Shown here piece by piece: positions 26,478 through 36,221 of a DNA stretch of 64,000 bases. Source of the DNA: an uncultured Clostridia bacterium (lineage in GTDB: Bacteria > Bacillota > Clostridia > Christensenellales > Aristaeellaceae). The notes beneath the pieces are model-generated. The model was not told where the DNA came from. It saw nothing but the letters and a program-made list of their open reading frames with translations, and did not search any database. Positions within the stretch are counted from its first letter, which is position 1, and each line of letters begins with the position of its first letter. The position numbers and the translations under genes were made by a program. The DNA lies in contig CAKUCW010000009.1 of NCBI GenBank assembly GCA_934643825.1, positions 4,751 to 68,750 on the forward strand. The letters run 5' to 3'.

Positions 26478-28412
26478 TTGAAAAAATCATATAAGGGCTT
26501 TCCGGTCTATGCACTGATTATCATCGGCGTACTGATCGCTACACAGCTTTTTTCTTCATCTTTAACCAGCCGGCACGGGCAGAAGATCGAAGCTTCCGAG
26601 CTGTATCAGTATATTGAAAGCGGAAAAGTGGACGCGGTTGCGCTGGAAGACAACACGGCTTATGCACATGCCAGGGTGAGCAGCATCCCGCTCACGTCGT
26701 TTTCCAATTCGGCGTATGATTACAGCGCCGTGATCTCGCGTGATACGTTTGTGGATACATGCCGACAGCTGGCGGCGCGTCAATCCGGCAAGAGCGTCGA
26801 GGAGATCACGGAGCTTGATCTGGGCTTTGATCTTATGTATCTGCCGCAGCCGACGACGCCGTGGCTGCTGGAAATGCTGCCGTATCTCATTATGACGATC
26901 GGTCTGATGTTCTTCTGGGCGCTGATGATGCGCCAGCAGGGCGGGGGCGGGGGAAAGATGATGACCTTCGGTCACAGCCCTGCCCGCGTCTTTGAGCCGG
27001 ACGGAAACCGCGTAACCTTTGCCGATGTGGCGGGCGCGGTTGAAGAAAAGGAAGAGATGCAGGAGCTGGTCGAGTTCCTGAAGAACCCCCGCCGCTTTAC
27101 CGCGGTCGGCGCACGCATTCCCAAGGGCGTGCTGCTCGTCGGACCGCCCGGCACGGGCAAAACGCTGCTTGCCAAAGCGGTTGCGGGCGAAGCGGGCGTT
27201 CCGTTTATGTCCATCTCCGGTTCGGATTTCGTTGAGATGTTCGTCGGCGTGGGCGCCAGCCGTGTGCGAGACCTGTTCGATCAGGCGAAGAAGCACGCGC
27301 CGTGCATCGTCTTCATCGATGAAATCGACGCGGTGGGTCGCCGCCGCGGCGCCGGTATGGGCGGCGGACACGATGAGCGCGAGCAGACGCTCAACCAGCT
27401 GCTTGTTGAGATGGACGGCTTTGCGGTCAACGAAGGCGTCATTGTGTTGGCGGCGACGAACCGCAAGGATATTCTGGATCCCGCGCTCCTGCGCCCGGGT
27501 CGTTTTGATCGCCAGATTACGGTTGGCTATCCGGATATTCGCGGACGCGAAGCGATTCTGCGCGTTCACGCCAAGGAAAAGCCGCTTGCCGATGATGTCG
27601 ATTTGAACAACATCGCCAAGCGCACGCCGTATTTCGCCGGCGCGGATCTGGAAAACATCATGAATGAAGCGGCGATTCTCTGCGCCCGTGAAGGCAAGGA
27701 GAAGATCACCATGCGCCACCTGAATGACGCGATTGAGCGCGTTCAGATGGGCCCGGAAAAGAAGAGCCACATCGTCAGCGACGAGGACAAGCGCCTGGTT
27801 GCCTGCCATGAGGCGGGTCATGCCATCGTCGGCGAGCTTCTGGAGGGCTGCGACGCCGTGCATCTGGTGACGATCATGCCCAGAGGCGGAAGTGGTGGAC
27901 ATACGCTGCTGCTCCCGGATAAGGAGAGCGATTTCACCACGCGCACCCAGCTGCTCGACTTCGTTGCGATGGCGTTGGGCGGCTATGCGGCGGAAACGCT
28001 GGTCATGGGTCAGATGTCCACCGGCGCGAGCAGCGACTTGCAGCGGGCGACCGATATCTGCCGCCGCATGGTGACGCAGTACGGCATGAGCGAGGACATG
28101 GGTCCCATCTATCTGGGCGGCGATCACGACGAGGTCTTCCTCGCCCGCGATTACGGTCAGCAGAGCCGGACATACAGCGAAGACGTTGCCGCACGCATTG
28201 ACGCGGAAGTGCAGCGCAAGATGAATACGGCGTTTGAACGTGCCACGAAGCTCCTCACCGAACACCGCGCACAGCTTGACGGGCTTTCCGACCTGCTGGT
28301 TGAGAAGGAAACCATCGACCGTGCCGAGTTTGAGGCGTTCATGAAGGGCGAGCCTGTGCCGAAGAAAGACGGCGAGAGCGAAGCGCTGAAGGAGCCGGAA
28401 CCGATCGCATAA
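26478..28412 (+). CDS. ftsH: ATP-dependent zinc metalloprotease FtsH
   Basis: A 644-residue membrane-anchored AAA protease. Membrane segments lie at about residues 8-24 and 131-151 with an extracytoplasmic domain between. Walker A is GPPGTGKT (222-229), Walker B VFIDEID (278-284), the second region of homology [19 protein letters not shown], and the zinc site H444-EAGH448. It degrades misfolded membrane proteins and regulators as a hexamer. The TTG start at 26478 is 6 bases after GGAGG. A small CGCAGC-TTT-GCTGCG hairpin lies just upstream (about 26446-26461). Confidence 0.97.
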   Translation: MKKSYKGFPVYALIIIGVLIATQLFSSSLTSRHGQKIEASELYQYIESGKVDAVALEDNTAYAHARVSSIPLTSFSNSAYDYSAVISRDTFVDTCRQLAARQSGKSVEEITELDLGFDLMYLPQPTTPWLLEMLPYLIMTIGLMFFWALMMRQQGGGGGKMMTFGHSPARVFEPDGNRVTFADVAGAVEEKEEMQELVEFLKNPRRFTAVGARIPKGVLLVGPPGTGKTLLAKAVAGEAGVPFMSISGSDFVEMFVGVGASRVRDLFDQAKKHAPCIVFIDEIDAVGRRRGAGMGGGHDEREQTLNQLLVEMDGFAVNEGVIVLAATNRKDILDPALLRPGRFDRQITVGYPDIRGREAILRVHAKEKPLADDVDLNNIAKRTPYFAGADLENIMNEAAILCAREGKEKITMRHLNDAIERVQMGPEKKSHIVSDEDKRLVACHEAGHAIVGELLEGCDAVHLVTIMPRGGSGGHTLLLPDKESDFTTRTQLLDFVAMALGGYAAETLVMGQMSTGASSDLQRATDICRRMVTQYGMSEDMGPIYLGGDHDEVFLARDYGQQSRTYSEDVAARIDAEVQRKMNTAFERATKLLTEHRAQLDGLSDLLVEKETIDRAEFEAFMKGEPVPKKDGESEALKEPEPIA

Positions 28413-28466
28413 GGCAAAACGTGAAGTTTGCCTCCGTTTTGCCGCGATGTAAGAGCCAAAAAATGG

Positions 28467-28503
28467 CAGACGCCGTGCCGAAGGGCGCGACGTCTGTTTT
28501 TCC
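28467..28503 (+). terminator. Terminator after ftsH
   Basis: CAGACG (28467-28472) pairs with CGTCTG (28491-28496); an inner GCC/GGC can extend the structure. Five T follow. Confidence 0.65.
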
Positions 28504-28564
28504 ATGACGCACATGGCTTTTGTGTGCGCCATGGAAAGACAGAGAGAACCATGGGAGGAACGAT

Positions 28565-29401
28565 ATGAAAGCCGATTTGCATCTCCATTCTACCGCATCG
28601 GACGGAACGCTTGCGCCGGATGAGCTGGTTGCGCTTGCCGCGGAACTGGGCTTTACCCACCTTGCCCTGACCGACCACGACAGCGTGGAAGGCATTGGGG
28701 CGGCAGAGGACGCCGCACAGGATTGCGGCATCGAACTGATACCGGGCGTTGAGCTGAGCTGCGGTGCACAGAAGGAGATCCACATTCTCGGCTATGGCTT
28801 TGATCCATTCGATGAACAGATGATCGAGTTTTGCCGCATGCGCACGCTGGAACGCCGTGATCGTGCAGCAAAAATGGTGGAGCAGCTGGCGGAAAACGGC
28901 GTGGAGATTTCGCTGGATCGCGTGATGGAGCTGGCGAGGGGCGTCGTTGCCCGTCCGCATGTTGCGCGGGCGCTGGTTGAAGCGGGTTATGCCAATTCGG
29001 TGAGCAACGCGTTTGACAAATATCTGCTGCCGGGGAAATGCGGCTATGTGCCCAAGGCGGAGGTCAAGGTGGCGCAGGCGGCAAAGCTCATCCGTCAGGC
29101 GGGCGGCGTCGCCGTATTGGCGCATCCGATGGAGCTGAAAATGGGCGAGATGGCGCTGGAATCGCTTGTGCATGAGTGGCACGAGCAGGGGCTTGAGGGC
29201 ATTGAGGTCTATCACCCCAGCGCGGCGAACAACAGCCTGCCGTTCCTCAAAAATCTGGCGCAGCGAGAGGGCATGCTCATCACCGGCGGAAGCGATTTTC
29301 ACGGCGTACAGGTCAGGCAGAGCCAGATTGGCGAACAGTTGGAACGCTGGACGACGATGGAGCAGGACATTCAGAAGCTGCTGCGCAGAATAGACCGCTG
29401 A
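28565..29401 (+). CDS. PHP domain phosphoesterase (YciV/TrpH-like)
   Basis: A 278-residue PHP-domain metal-dependent phosphoesterase. The four PHP motifs are visible: ADLHLHSTASDG at the start, LTDHDS, PGVELSC and the C-terminal GGSDFHG, plus LAHPMEL. Homologues hydrolyse 3',5'-nucleoside bisphosphates such as pAp or trim RNA 5' ends (RNase AM). The ATG at 28565 follows GGGAGGAACG; longer starts run back into the previous intergenic region without ribosome sites. It is transcribed apart from ftsH, which ends in a terminator. Confidence 0.87.
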   Translation: MKADLHLHSTASDGTLAPDELVALAAELGFTHLALTDHDSVEGIGAAEDAAQDCGIELIPGVELSCGAQKEIHILGYGFDPFDEQMIEFCRMRTLERRDRAAKMVEQLAENGVEISLDRVMELARGVVARPHVARALVEAGYANSVSNAFDKYLLPGKCGYVPKAEVKVAQAAKLIRQAGGVAVLAHPMELKMGEMALESLVHEWHEQGLEGIEVYHPSAANNSLPFLKNLAQREGMLITGGSDFHGVQVRQSQIGEQLERWTTMEQDIQKLLRRIDR

Positions 29402-29486
29402 ATGAAGCATATACATATCCATATATCCGTGAATGCTTCTGCATCGGACAGACGCGGGATCCATGCGAAAAAGCGAGGTGTTTGAA

Positions 29487-30959
29487 TTGCCGACGATGAC
29501 GCAGGCGGGCTACACGCCGCCGCAGAATGCGCCTAAGCGACAGCCGCCCAAAGCGCATCCCTCCAAGAAACCGAAAAAACGAAAGAAAAAGGGCGGAATC
29601 GGCACGGCAGGTGTCGTATCGCTCATCATATTCTTAATCGCCGTCCTGATCGGATCGGCAACGCTGTTTCTCTATGCCAAGACCGAGCCTTATGGCGATA
29701 CCTTTCTGCCGGGGACATCGGTTTCCGGTTATCAGCTGGGCGGTCTGACGGCGCAGGATGGCGCACAGGCGCTTGAAAGATTGACGCAGAGCAGCATCGA
29801 TGCCTGGCAATGTGAGTTGACCTACGGCGGGCAGACGTATACGCTGACCGCGCAGGATATATCGCTGAGCGTGGATACGGCGGCGACGCTGGATCCGCTC
29901 TGGCAGCTGGGGCGCAGCGGAAATATGCTGACGCGCTACCTGCAAATGCTCAGCTTACAGGCGGAACCGCAGGCTTCGCTTCCCGTTTTGACGTATGACA
30001 TGGATGCGGTCGATGTGCTGCTGGAGCAGATCAAGGCGTCGATTGACAGTGATCCTGTCGATGCGACGGTCGAGTTTCTGCCGGGCAACAGTGTTCCTTT
30101 CTGCTTTACGGATGAACAGGAGGGAAAGCGGCTGTCCACCGACGCGCTGCGTGAGCGCATTGAAGCGTCGATCATCAGTCTGACGCCGATAACGGAAGCG
30201 CTCGAACCGGAAGCGGTCAAGCCGAATGTCTATCGGGCAGAGCTGGAAGGCGCGATTGTGCTTCGCTCGCGCATTGTCGTTCCGCTTTCCGGAAGCGAGG
30301 CGGCGCAGGCAAATGCAGCGCTGGCTGCGTCTGCATGGAACGGACTGCGCATAGACGCGGGCGAGGAGCTTTCGTTCAACCAGACCGTCGGTCTGCGGAC
30401 GAGCGAGGCGGGGTATCAGGCGGCGGAGGAACCGGCTTATGGACAGAATGTGTCCGGCGTAGGCGGCGGCGTCTGTCAGGTGGCGACGGCGCTGTATCGG
30501 CTGGCGCTGCTGGGCGGAATGGACATCAGCGAAAGAAATGCCGCGGTGTACCCGGTTGATTACTGTGATATCGGGCAGGAAGCTGCCGTTTCCGACCAGG
30601 GGTTGGATCTCAAAATCGTCAATTCGACGGACAGACCGATGTTCCTGACGGCACGCGTTTATGCGGAAAATGACGGACAGACGATGGAGCTGCAGCTCAT
30701 CGGGCTTGAACTGGATGAAAGCTATACGCTTGCCAGCGAAACGGAAACCATAGATCCGCCGGAGGAGCCGATTTATGTACGCGACAGCGAAGGACGCTAC
30801 GCGACATACAGCGATGAATGGATTCCTGTCGGCGAACCGTTGCCCGGATATCGGGTGACCGTCCGCTTAATCAGCGAAACGGATGAAAAAATCGTATCTC
30901 AGGATGAATACGACGCGATACCGCAGATTATCTATGTGGGCGCGTCGCAGCGTCCGTAA
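29487..30959 (+). CDS. VanW family membrane-anchored cell-envelope protein
   Basis: A protein of about 490 residues: a basic proline/lysine-rich cytoplasmic head, one membrane segment (SLIIFLIAVLIGSATLFL), a repeated domain similar to the peptidoglycan-binding PF12229 type, and a VanW domain (GEELSFNQTVG, GGGVCQVATALY). VanW proteins occur in vancomycin-resistance clusters but are widespread in Clostridia with unproven cell-wall roles; nothing else here suggests glycopeptide resistance. The start is uncertain: TTG at 29487 is 6 bases after GAGGTG, while the in-frame ATG at 29463 lacks a clear ribosome site. Confidence 0.82.
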   Translation: MPTMTQAGYTPPQNAPKRQPPKAHPSKKPKKRKKKGGIGTAGVVSLIIFLIAVLIGSATLFLYAKTEPYGDTFLPGTSVSGYQLGGLTAQDGAQALERLTQSSIDAWQCELTYGGQTYTLTAQDISLSVDTAATLDPLWQLGRSGNMLTRYLQMLSLQAEPQASLPVLTYDMDAVDVLLEQIKASIDSDPVDATVEFLPGNSVPFCFTDEQEGKRLSTDALRERIEASIISLTPITEALEPEAVKPNVYRAELEGAIVLRSRIVVPLSGSEAAQANAALAASAWNGLRIDAGEELSFNQTVGLRTSEAGYQAAEEPAYGQNVSGVGGGVCQVATALYRLALLGGMDISERNAAVYPVDYCDIGQEAAVSDQGLDLKIVNSTDRPMFLTARVYAENDGQTMELQLIGLELDESYTLASETETIDPPEEPIYVRDSEGRYATYSDEWIPVGEPLPGYRVTVRLISETDEKIVSQDEYDAIPQIIYVGASQRP

Positions 30960-30994
30960 TCAGGATAAAAGCAACAACGAAGGAGGATATTCAG

Positions 30995-31375
30995 ATGGAA
31001 AAGGTTTGTTTTAAGACGCAGAAAGGCCCGGCGGCGGTCGGTCCGTATTCGACGGCAACGATTTACGGCGGTGCGATTTACATGAGCGGCATGATCGGCG
31101 TCAATCCCGCGACGGGAAAAGCGCCCGAGGGAACGCTTGCGCAGGCACAGCAGGTTTTTGAAAACATCAAGACCGTGCTGGGCGAGCTGGGCGCGGACAT
31201 GGGCGACGTGCTGAAGACGACGGTCTATTTGACCAACATCGCGGAGTTCGGCGAGGTCAACAAGCTGTACGCGGAAGCGTTCGGCCCGGAGTATCCGGCA
31301 CGCACCTGCGTGGAAGTTTCCGCACTGCCGATGGGGCTTTCCATTGAAGTGGAATGCATCGCACGCGCAAAGTAA
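30995..31375 (+). CDS. ridA: RidA family reactive intermediate deaminase
   Basis: A 126-residue RidA/YjgF protein. It hydrolyses reactive enamines and imines made by PLP enzymes such as threonine dehydratase. The family signatures GPYS near the start, SGMIG, and the C-terminal PARTCVEVSALPMG carrying the conserved arginine and glutamate region are present. It has a strong GAAGGAGG site and standard trimeric-family length. A hairpin follows its stop. Confidence 0.96.
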   Translation: MEKVCFKTQKGPAAVGPYSTATIYGGAIYMSGMIGVNPATGKAPEGTLAQAQQVFENIKTVLGELGADMGDVLKTTVYLTNIAEFGEVNKLYAEAFGPEYPARTCVEVSALPMGLSIEVECIARAK

Positions 31376-31384
31376 AGGATGACG

Positions 31385-31421
31385 CCCGAAGGATGCAGAC
31401 CGTCGGTCTGTGTCTTTCGGG
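31385..31421 (+). terminator. Inverted repeat after ridA, possible terminator
   Basis: CCCGAA (31385-31390) pairs with TTCGGG (31416-31421) and CAGACC (31396-31401) with GGTCTG (31405-31410), making a long interrupted hairpin. The 3' flank (TGTATTCATT) is only moderately T-rich, so termination is uncertain. Confidence 0.5.
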
Positions 31422-31469
31422 TGTATTCATTATGAAGAAGAGTAGACAGATGACAAGGAGGAATTGACC

Positions 31470-33437
31470 GTGCGGGAACCCTTTTCTGCGCAGGAGATCC
31501 GATATTTGAAGCTTTTACGCAAGCAGTATAGAACGATTCAGGAAGCATCCGCCGAGGTCGCCCATCTGCGTGCGGTTCTGCGCCTGCCGAAAGGCACGGA
31601 GCATTTCCTCTCGGATCTGCACGGTGAGCATGCCGCTTTTTTGCATATCCTGCATAACGCCAGCGGCGTCATCAAGCGCAAGATCAATGATCTGTATGGC
31701 GACCTGCTTTCGAGTCATGAGCGGGATATGCTCTCCACACTCATTTATTATCCGGATGAAAAGCTGGCGCTGCTCAAAAAGCAGGGGATTGTCAACGAGG
31801 AATGGTATCGGCTGACCATCTATCGGCTGCTCGAGGTCTGCCGTGTTTGTTCGGTGAAATATACGCGCAAGCGGGTGCGCGATGCGATGCCCAGAGGCAT
31901 GGGTTCGCTGATGGAAGAGATGCTGCTGAGCGACAATACGCCGGACAAGGAAGGGTATTATCGCGAGGTGATGCAGTCCATCCTGGAAACGGGGCAGTCT
32001 GACGCGCTGATTATTGCGCTCAGCGGCGTCATTCAGACGCTCGCCATCGACAGGCTGCACATCATCGGCGATGTGTTTGATCGAGGCCCGCGTGCCGATT
32101 TGATCATGGATGCGCTGGAAAACTATCATCAGGTCGATGTGCAGTGGGGCAACCATGACATCGCGTGGATGGGCGCGGCGGCGCTTTCGGAGGCTTGCAT
32201 CGCGCAGGTTATCGTAACATCGGTCAAATACGGCAATCTGGAAACGCTGGAAGTCGGCTACGGCATTTCCCTGCGCCCGCTGGCGACGCTGGCGGCGGCA
32301 TGCTATGGTGATGATCCGTGCGAGGCGTTCCTGCCGCGGGACAATGGCGAGGAACTGCATGAGGACGAGATGGAGCTGGCTCGCATGCACAAAGCCGCCG
32401 CGATTTTGCAGTTCAAGCTCGAAGGACAGCTGCTCAGCCGCCATCCCGAATACGGCATGAACAACCGCCGGCTGCTTGATCGCATCGACTTTGAAAAAAA
32501 GACCGTCGAGATCGACGGTCAGGAATATGCGCTTCGCAGCTGCCATTTCCCGACGATCGATCCCGACGATCCCTATGCGCTGACGCCGCTTGAAAAGGAA
32601 GTCATGGAGCGCATGGCGCTGGAGTTTGCCCATTCCGAAAAGCTTCAGCGGCATGTGCAGTTCCTTTACAGTGCGGGCGGCATGTATCTGCGCTGCAACG
32701 GAAACCTGCTCTATCATGGCTGCATTCCGATGAACAAGGATGGCACGTTTGCCGTTGTGCCTGTCCATGAAGGGGAAGAACTGCGCGGACGCGAAGCGAT
32801 TGATGCAGCCGATGTCAAGGCGCGTCAGGGCTATTTCTCAACGCTGGGCACGAGCGAACGACAGGATGGTCAGGATTTCCTCTGGTATTTGGGAAGCGGT
32901 CCGAATTCGCCGCTCTTTGGCAAGGATAAGATGGCGACGTTTGAACGCTATTTTGTCACGGACAAAGAGGCGCATGTTGAAAACAAAAACGCCTATTACG
33001 ATTTTCAGGATGACGAGCAGACCGCCCTGCGGATTCTGCGTGGATTTGGCTTGAATGACTCGGGCTTCATCATCAACGGACATGTGCCGGTGAAGCTCGG
33101 TCAGGGAGAAAGCCCGATCAAGGCGGGCGGCAGACTGCTGGTCATCGACGGCGGGCTTTCCCGTGCCTATCAGCCCGTGACGGGAATCGCGGGATATACC
33201 CTCATCTTTACGTCGCACGAGCTGAGCCTTGTCGCGCATCAGCCGTTTGAATCGACGGCGACGGCGATTGCCGCCGAGCAGGATATCCATTCCGTGCAGA
33301 CGCTGGTGAAGCAGATGCCGCGCCGCCTGCTCATCGACGATACGGATGAAGGCGAGGATTTGAGATGCCGGATCGATGACCTGATGCGGCTGATTACGGC
33401 TTACCGCAAGGGCGTCATCAAAGAAGCACGCGGCTGA
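31470..33437 (+). CDS. fbp: Fructose-1,6-bisphosphatase, class III
   Basis: A 655-residue gluconeogenic enzyme of the Firmicute class III type, unrelated to the class I and II enzymes. A calcineurin-like metallophosphoesterase core is visible: SDLHGEH, GDVFDRGPRAD, GNHD and later NGHVPVK. The length fits B. subtilis Fbp (about 670). The GTG at 31470 is chosen because AAGGAGG lies 8 bases before it; the TTG at 31464 is only 2 bases from that site. Its last 20 bases overlap a convergent small gene on the minus strand. Confidence 0.95.
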   Translation: MREPFSAQEIRYLKLLRKQYRTIQEASAEVAHLRAVLRLPKGTEHFLSDLHGEHAAFLHILHNASGVIKRKINDLYGDLLSSHERDMLSTLIYYPDEKLALLKKQGIVNEEWYRLTIYRLLEVCRVCSVKYTRKRVRDAMPRGMGSLMEEMLLSDNTPDKEGYYREVMQSILETGQSDALIIALSGVIQTLAIDRLHIIGDVFDRGPRADLIMDALENYHQVDVQWGNHDIAWMGAAALSEACIAQVIVTSVKYGNLETLEVGYGISLRPLATLAAACYGDDPCEAFLPRDNGEELHEDEMELARMHKAAAILQFKLEGQLLSRHPEYGMNNRRLLDRIDFEKKTVEIDGQEYALRSCHFPTIDPDDPYALTPLEKEVMERMALEFAHSEKLQRHVQFLYSAGGMYLRCNGNLLYHGCIPMNKDGTFAVVPVHEGEELRGREAIDAADVKARQGYFSTLGTSERQDGQDFLWYLGSGPNSPLFGKDKMATFERYFVTDKEAHVENKNAYYDFQDDEQTALRILRGFGLNDSGFIINGHVPVKLGQGESPIKAGGRLLVIDGGLSRAYQPVTGIAGYTLIFTSHELSLVAHQPFESTATAIAAEQDIHSVQTLVKQMPRRLLIDDTDEGEDLRCRIDDLMRLITAYRKGVIKEARG

Positions 33438-33624
33438 CGCGCCGACGCATGCCGCGCATGTTCGCCCGGGTAAAACGCGCACAGCGCATGCGTTGAGCGT
33501 GAACAATCATCCTGTCCAGATTCTGGCTCATGATGAGAAGCGACGAACTGTGAACGGTATCAAACAGATAGGCGTTCTCCAGCTGCTGACGGCAGAGTGA
33601 AATGCTGCTGAGCGATGTAATCAT
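33418..33624 (-). CDS. Spo0E-like small sporulation regulator
   Basis: A 68-residue protein with a good ribosome site (AAGGAG) before the ATG at 33624. Residues about 5-42 fit the two-helix Spo0E/Rap-independent phosphatase pattern: a first helix with CRQQLENAY, a loop, then SLLIMSQNLDRMIV, where SQxLD is the catalytic signature that dephosphorylates Spo0A~P. The C-terminal 20 residues are rich in arginine and look like a tail without function in the family. It overlaps the fbp end tail to tail. If correct, it restrains entry into sporulation. Confidence 0.65.
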   Translation of the reverse strand: MITSLSSISLCRQQLENAYLFDTVHSSSLLIMSQNLDRMIVHAQRMRCARFTRANMRGMRRRVSRVLL

Positions 33625-33780
33625 ATGAAACTCCTTTCCTGATCGAAGGATACATGTATGATAACAGATGGCAGGCGGCAAAACAACAGAAACGGCTGTC
33701 GAATGTCGTCGAACGGATGGAGAATATCGGATGGCATTCGTTTTAATCAGGAAGGTCAATGGGAAGAGGGTGTTCTCGAA

Positions 33781-34464
33781 ATGGAATGCACGATGATGCG
33801 CAGCGGTGAATGCCCGCAGGTGATTGCGGGGCGTCAGCCGACGCTGATTGTCTTTGATTTGGATGGAACCATATCCGACAGCCGCGAGCTGGGGCGGGAG
33901 ACCTATAAGCGCGTCTTTGAGCTGATGGGCTTCGGCAGGATATCCGATGAGCTGGCGGACAGTTTTAACGGGCCGGATGCGGACGAAGTCTGCCGTGTGA
34001 TGGGCATCGGCGCGGATCGACGCGCAGAATACGACGAGCTGATCGATCAGGTCGAGGGCGAACTGACGCATACGCTCGGGCGTATGTTTCCCGGAACGGA
34101 ACGCATGCTGGATGCGCTCTGTCCGCACGCAACGCTGGCGATTTTAACCAACGGCACGCAGAGCTACTGCGAAGCGTGCATGGATGCGTTCGGCATATCG
34201 TCCTGCATTGCGCTGCACAGCGGCTTTGTCAGCGGCGTGAGCAAGGCGGAGCGCATTTTGCAATGGAAAAAGGAGCTGGGCGCGGTGCGGGTGATCTGCA
34301 TCGGCGACCGCATGACGGATATCCAGAATGCGAGAAAAGCAGAGGCTTATGCCATCGGCGTGACCTATGGCATGGGCAGCCGGGAGGAATTGGAGGGGGC
34401 GGACGCCCTGTGCGACAGCCCGGAGGAGGTTGCGCAGGTCTGCCTCAAGTGGATCGGGCGATAA
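33781..34464 (+). CDS. HAD family phosphatase
   Basis: A HAD-superfamily hydrolase of about 227 residues. Motif I is VFDLDGTISDS, motif II ILTNGT, the lysine lies in GVSKAERIL and motif IV is CIGDRMTDI, all in order, with an alpha-helical cap between I and II. It resembles phosphoglycolate phosphatase-like enzymes; the substrate is unknown. The start is uncertain: ATG 33781 has a GGAAGAGGG stretch 10 bases before it, while an in-frame ATG at 33658 would add 41 residues that look unlike the family and lie in the divergent promoter region of the Spo0E-like gene. Confidence 0.82.
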   Translation: MECTMMRSGECPQVIAGRQPTLIVFDLDGTISDSRELGRETYKRVFELMGFGRISDELADSFNGPDADEVCRVMGIGADRRAEYDELIDQVEGELTHTLGRMFPGTERMLDALCPHATLAILTNGTQSYCEACMDAFGISSCIALHSGFVSGVSKAERILQWKKELGAVRVICIGDRMTDIQNARKAEAYAIGVTYGMGSREELEGADALCDSPEEVAQVCLKWIGR

Positions 34465-34471
34465 TGCGCAG

Positions 34472-34500
34472 TTGCTTTTTTGCCCGCATCGCGGTACAAT
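34472..34500 (+). promoter_or_regulatory. Promoter of the ACT/UPF0210 operon
   Basis: TTGCTT (34472-34477), 17-bp spacer, TACAAT (34495-34500), 56 bases before the ACT-domain gene. Confidence 0.55.
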
Positions 34501-34555
34501 AGAAAAAGCATTTTGCCCGTTGAGGCATACGAAGAGATGAAGAGGAGGAATCCCC

Positions 34556-34831
34556 ATGGATCAGATGAATAAGGCGGTTGTTACCGTCGTTGGAAAAGAT
34601 ACGATTGGCATCATCGCTCAGGTGAGCGCGGTGCTTGCCCGTCAGGAAGTCAATATTCTGGATATCTCTCAGACGGTTCTTTCCGGCATGTTCAATATGA
34701 TGATGATCGTGGATATCTCTCTGAGCCGCTTTGAAGCGATTGAGGAAGAGCTGGCGAAGCTCGCCGAGGAAAAGGGGCTTCAGATTCGCATCCAGCGCAG
34801 TGAAATCTTCGACGCGATGCATCGCATCTGA
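34556..34831 (+). CDS. ACT domain protein (UPF0237, GcvR-like)
   Basis: A 91-residue protein made almost only of an ACT domain ([34 protein letters not shown]). This UPF0237 protein is nearly always paired with the UPF0210 gene that follows 13 bases later. ACT domains bind amino acids and regulate partners. The effector and target are unknown, but conserved pairing suggests it controls the UPF0210 protein. A GAGGAGGAA site precedes the start. Confidence 0.92.
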   Translation: MDQMNKAVVTVVGKDTIGIIAQVSAVLARQEVNILDISQTVLSGMFNMMMIVDISLSRFEAIEEELAKLAEEKGLQIRIQRSEIFDAMHRI

Positions 34832-34844
34832 TGGAGGAAATGAC

Positions 34845-36200
34845 ATGATCAACACGTCGGAAGTTTTGCAGACAGTGCGCATGATTACCGAGGAAAAGCT
34901 CGATATCCGCACCATTACGATGGGCATTTCCCTGTATTCCTGTGCGCATCCCGATAAAAAGCAGCTCTATCAGAATGTATACGACCGCATCACCATGCAG
35001 GCGAAGGATCTGGTCAAAACCGGCGAAGCGCTCGAGCGTGAATTCGGCATTCCGATCGTCAATAAGCGCATCTCCGTGACCCCGGCGAGCCTGGTTGCCG
35101 CCGCATGCGGCGACCCGATCGTTGTGGCGCGTGCGATGGATGCCGCTGCGAAGGAAACGGGCGTTAACTACATCGGCGGCTACACGGCGCTGGTGCAGAA
35201 GGGCATGACGGCGTCGGATCGGGCGCTCATCGCGTCGCTTCCGGAAGCGCTTTCCACGACGGAACGCGTCTGCTCCTCGGTCAATGTCGCGTCTACGCGT
35301 GCGGGCATCGACATGGATGCCGTGCGCCTTTGCGGACAGGCTGTCAAGGATATTGCGGCGGCGACGGCGGACAGCGACGCTTCCGGCTGCATGAAGCTGG
35401 TTGTGTTCGCCAACGCGGTGGAGGATAACCCCTTCATGGCGGGTGCGTTCCATGGACCCGGAGAGGGCGATTGCTGCATCAATGTCGGCATTTCCGGACC
35501 GGGCGTCGTCAAGCGTGCGCTCGAAAAGGAAGCGAAGGGTCAGCCGTTCGACGTTGTCGCCGAAACGATCAAGCGTACGGCGTTCAAGATCACACGCGTC
35601 GGTCAGCTGATTGCGCAGGAAGCTTCCGCAAGGCTGAACGTGCCGTTTGGCATCGTGGATTTGTCGCTCGCGCCGACCCCGGCGATGGGCGATTCCGTTG
35701 CGCATATTCTGGAAGAAATGGGGCTTGAGGTCTGCGGCTGCCACGGAACGACGGCGGCGCTGGCGCTGCTCAACGACGCGGTGAAGAAGGGCGGCGTCAT
35801 GGCGTCCAGCCATGTCGGCGGCTTGTCCGGCGCGTTTATTCCGGTCAGCGAGGATATCGGCATGATCAACGCGGCGGCGTGCGGCGCACTGAGCCTTGAA
35901 AAGCTGGAAGCGATGACCTGTGTCTGCTCGGTGGGTCTGGATATGATCGCCGTGCCGGGCGATACATCCGCTTCGACGATTGCCGCGATCATCGCGGACG
36001 AGGCGGCGATTGGCATGGTCAACAGCAAGACGACAGCCGTCCGCATCATTCCCGCGCCGGGCAAAACGGTCGGCGACGAAGTGGAGTTCGGCGGTCTGTT
36101 CGGACGCGCACCCATCATGCGCGTCAGCCCGTATTCGGCGGAAGAGTTTATTGCCCGAGGCGGACGCATTCCCGCGCCGCTTCAGAGCCTGAAGAATTAA
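34845..36200 (+). CDS. UPF0210 / PFL family protein
   Basis: A 451-residue protein of UPF0210 (DUF711), structurally related to pyruvate-formate-lyase-like folds but without an evident glycyl-radical motif. Typical segments are [32 protein letters not shown] and [11 protein letters not shown]. Function is unknown; the conserved link with a small ACT protein suggests amino-acid-responsive metabolism. The ATG at 34845 lies after ATGGAGGAAATG. Length matches the family (about 450). Confidence 0.92.
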   Translation: MINTSEVLQTVRMITEEKLDIRTITMGISLYSCAHPDKKQLYQNVYDRITMQAKDLVKTGEALEREFGIPIVNKRISVTPASLVAAACGDPIVVARAMDAAAKETGVNYIGGYTALVQKGMTASDRALIASLPEALSTTERVCSSVNVASTRAGIDMDAVRLCGQAVKDIAAATADSDASGCMKLVVFANAVEDNPFMAGAFHGPGEGDCCINVGISGPGVVKRALEKEAKGQPFDVVAETIKRTAFKITRVGQLIAQEASARLNVPFGIVDLSLAPTPAMGDSVAHILEEMGLEVCGCHGTTAALALLNDAVKKGGVMASSHVGGLSGAFIPVSEDIGMINAAACGALSLEKLEAMTCVCSVGLDMIAVPGDTSASTIAAIIADEAAIGMVNSKTTAVRIIPAPGKTVGDEVEFGGLFGRAPIMRVSPYSAEEFIARGGRIPAPLQSLKN

Positions 36201-36221
36201 AGAGTAGGAAGGTGTTTGAAC

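Noticed and set aside
29487..30959. Vancomycin-resistance function for the VanW gene
   Set aside because: No vanHAX, vanRS or D-Ala-D-Lac ligase lies nearby, and VanW domains are widespread in sensitive Clostridia.
33658..33780. A longer N-terminus for the HAD phosphatase starting at 33658
   Set aside because: The 41 extra residues do not resemble the family and cover the divergent intergenic region; ATG 33781 has a better ribosome-site context.
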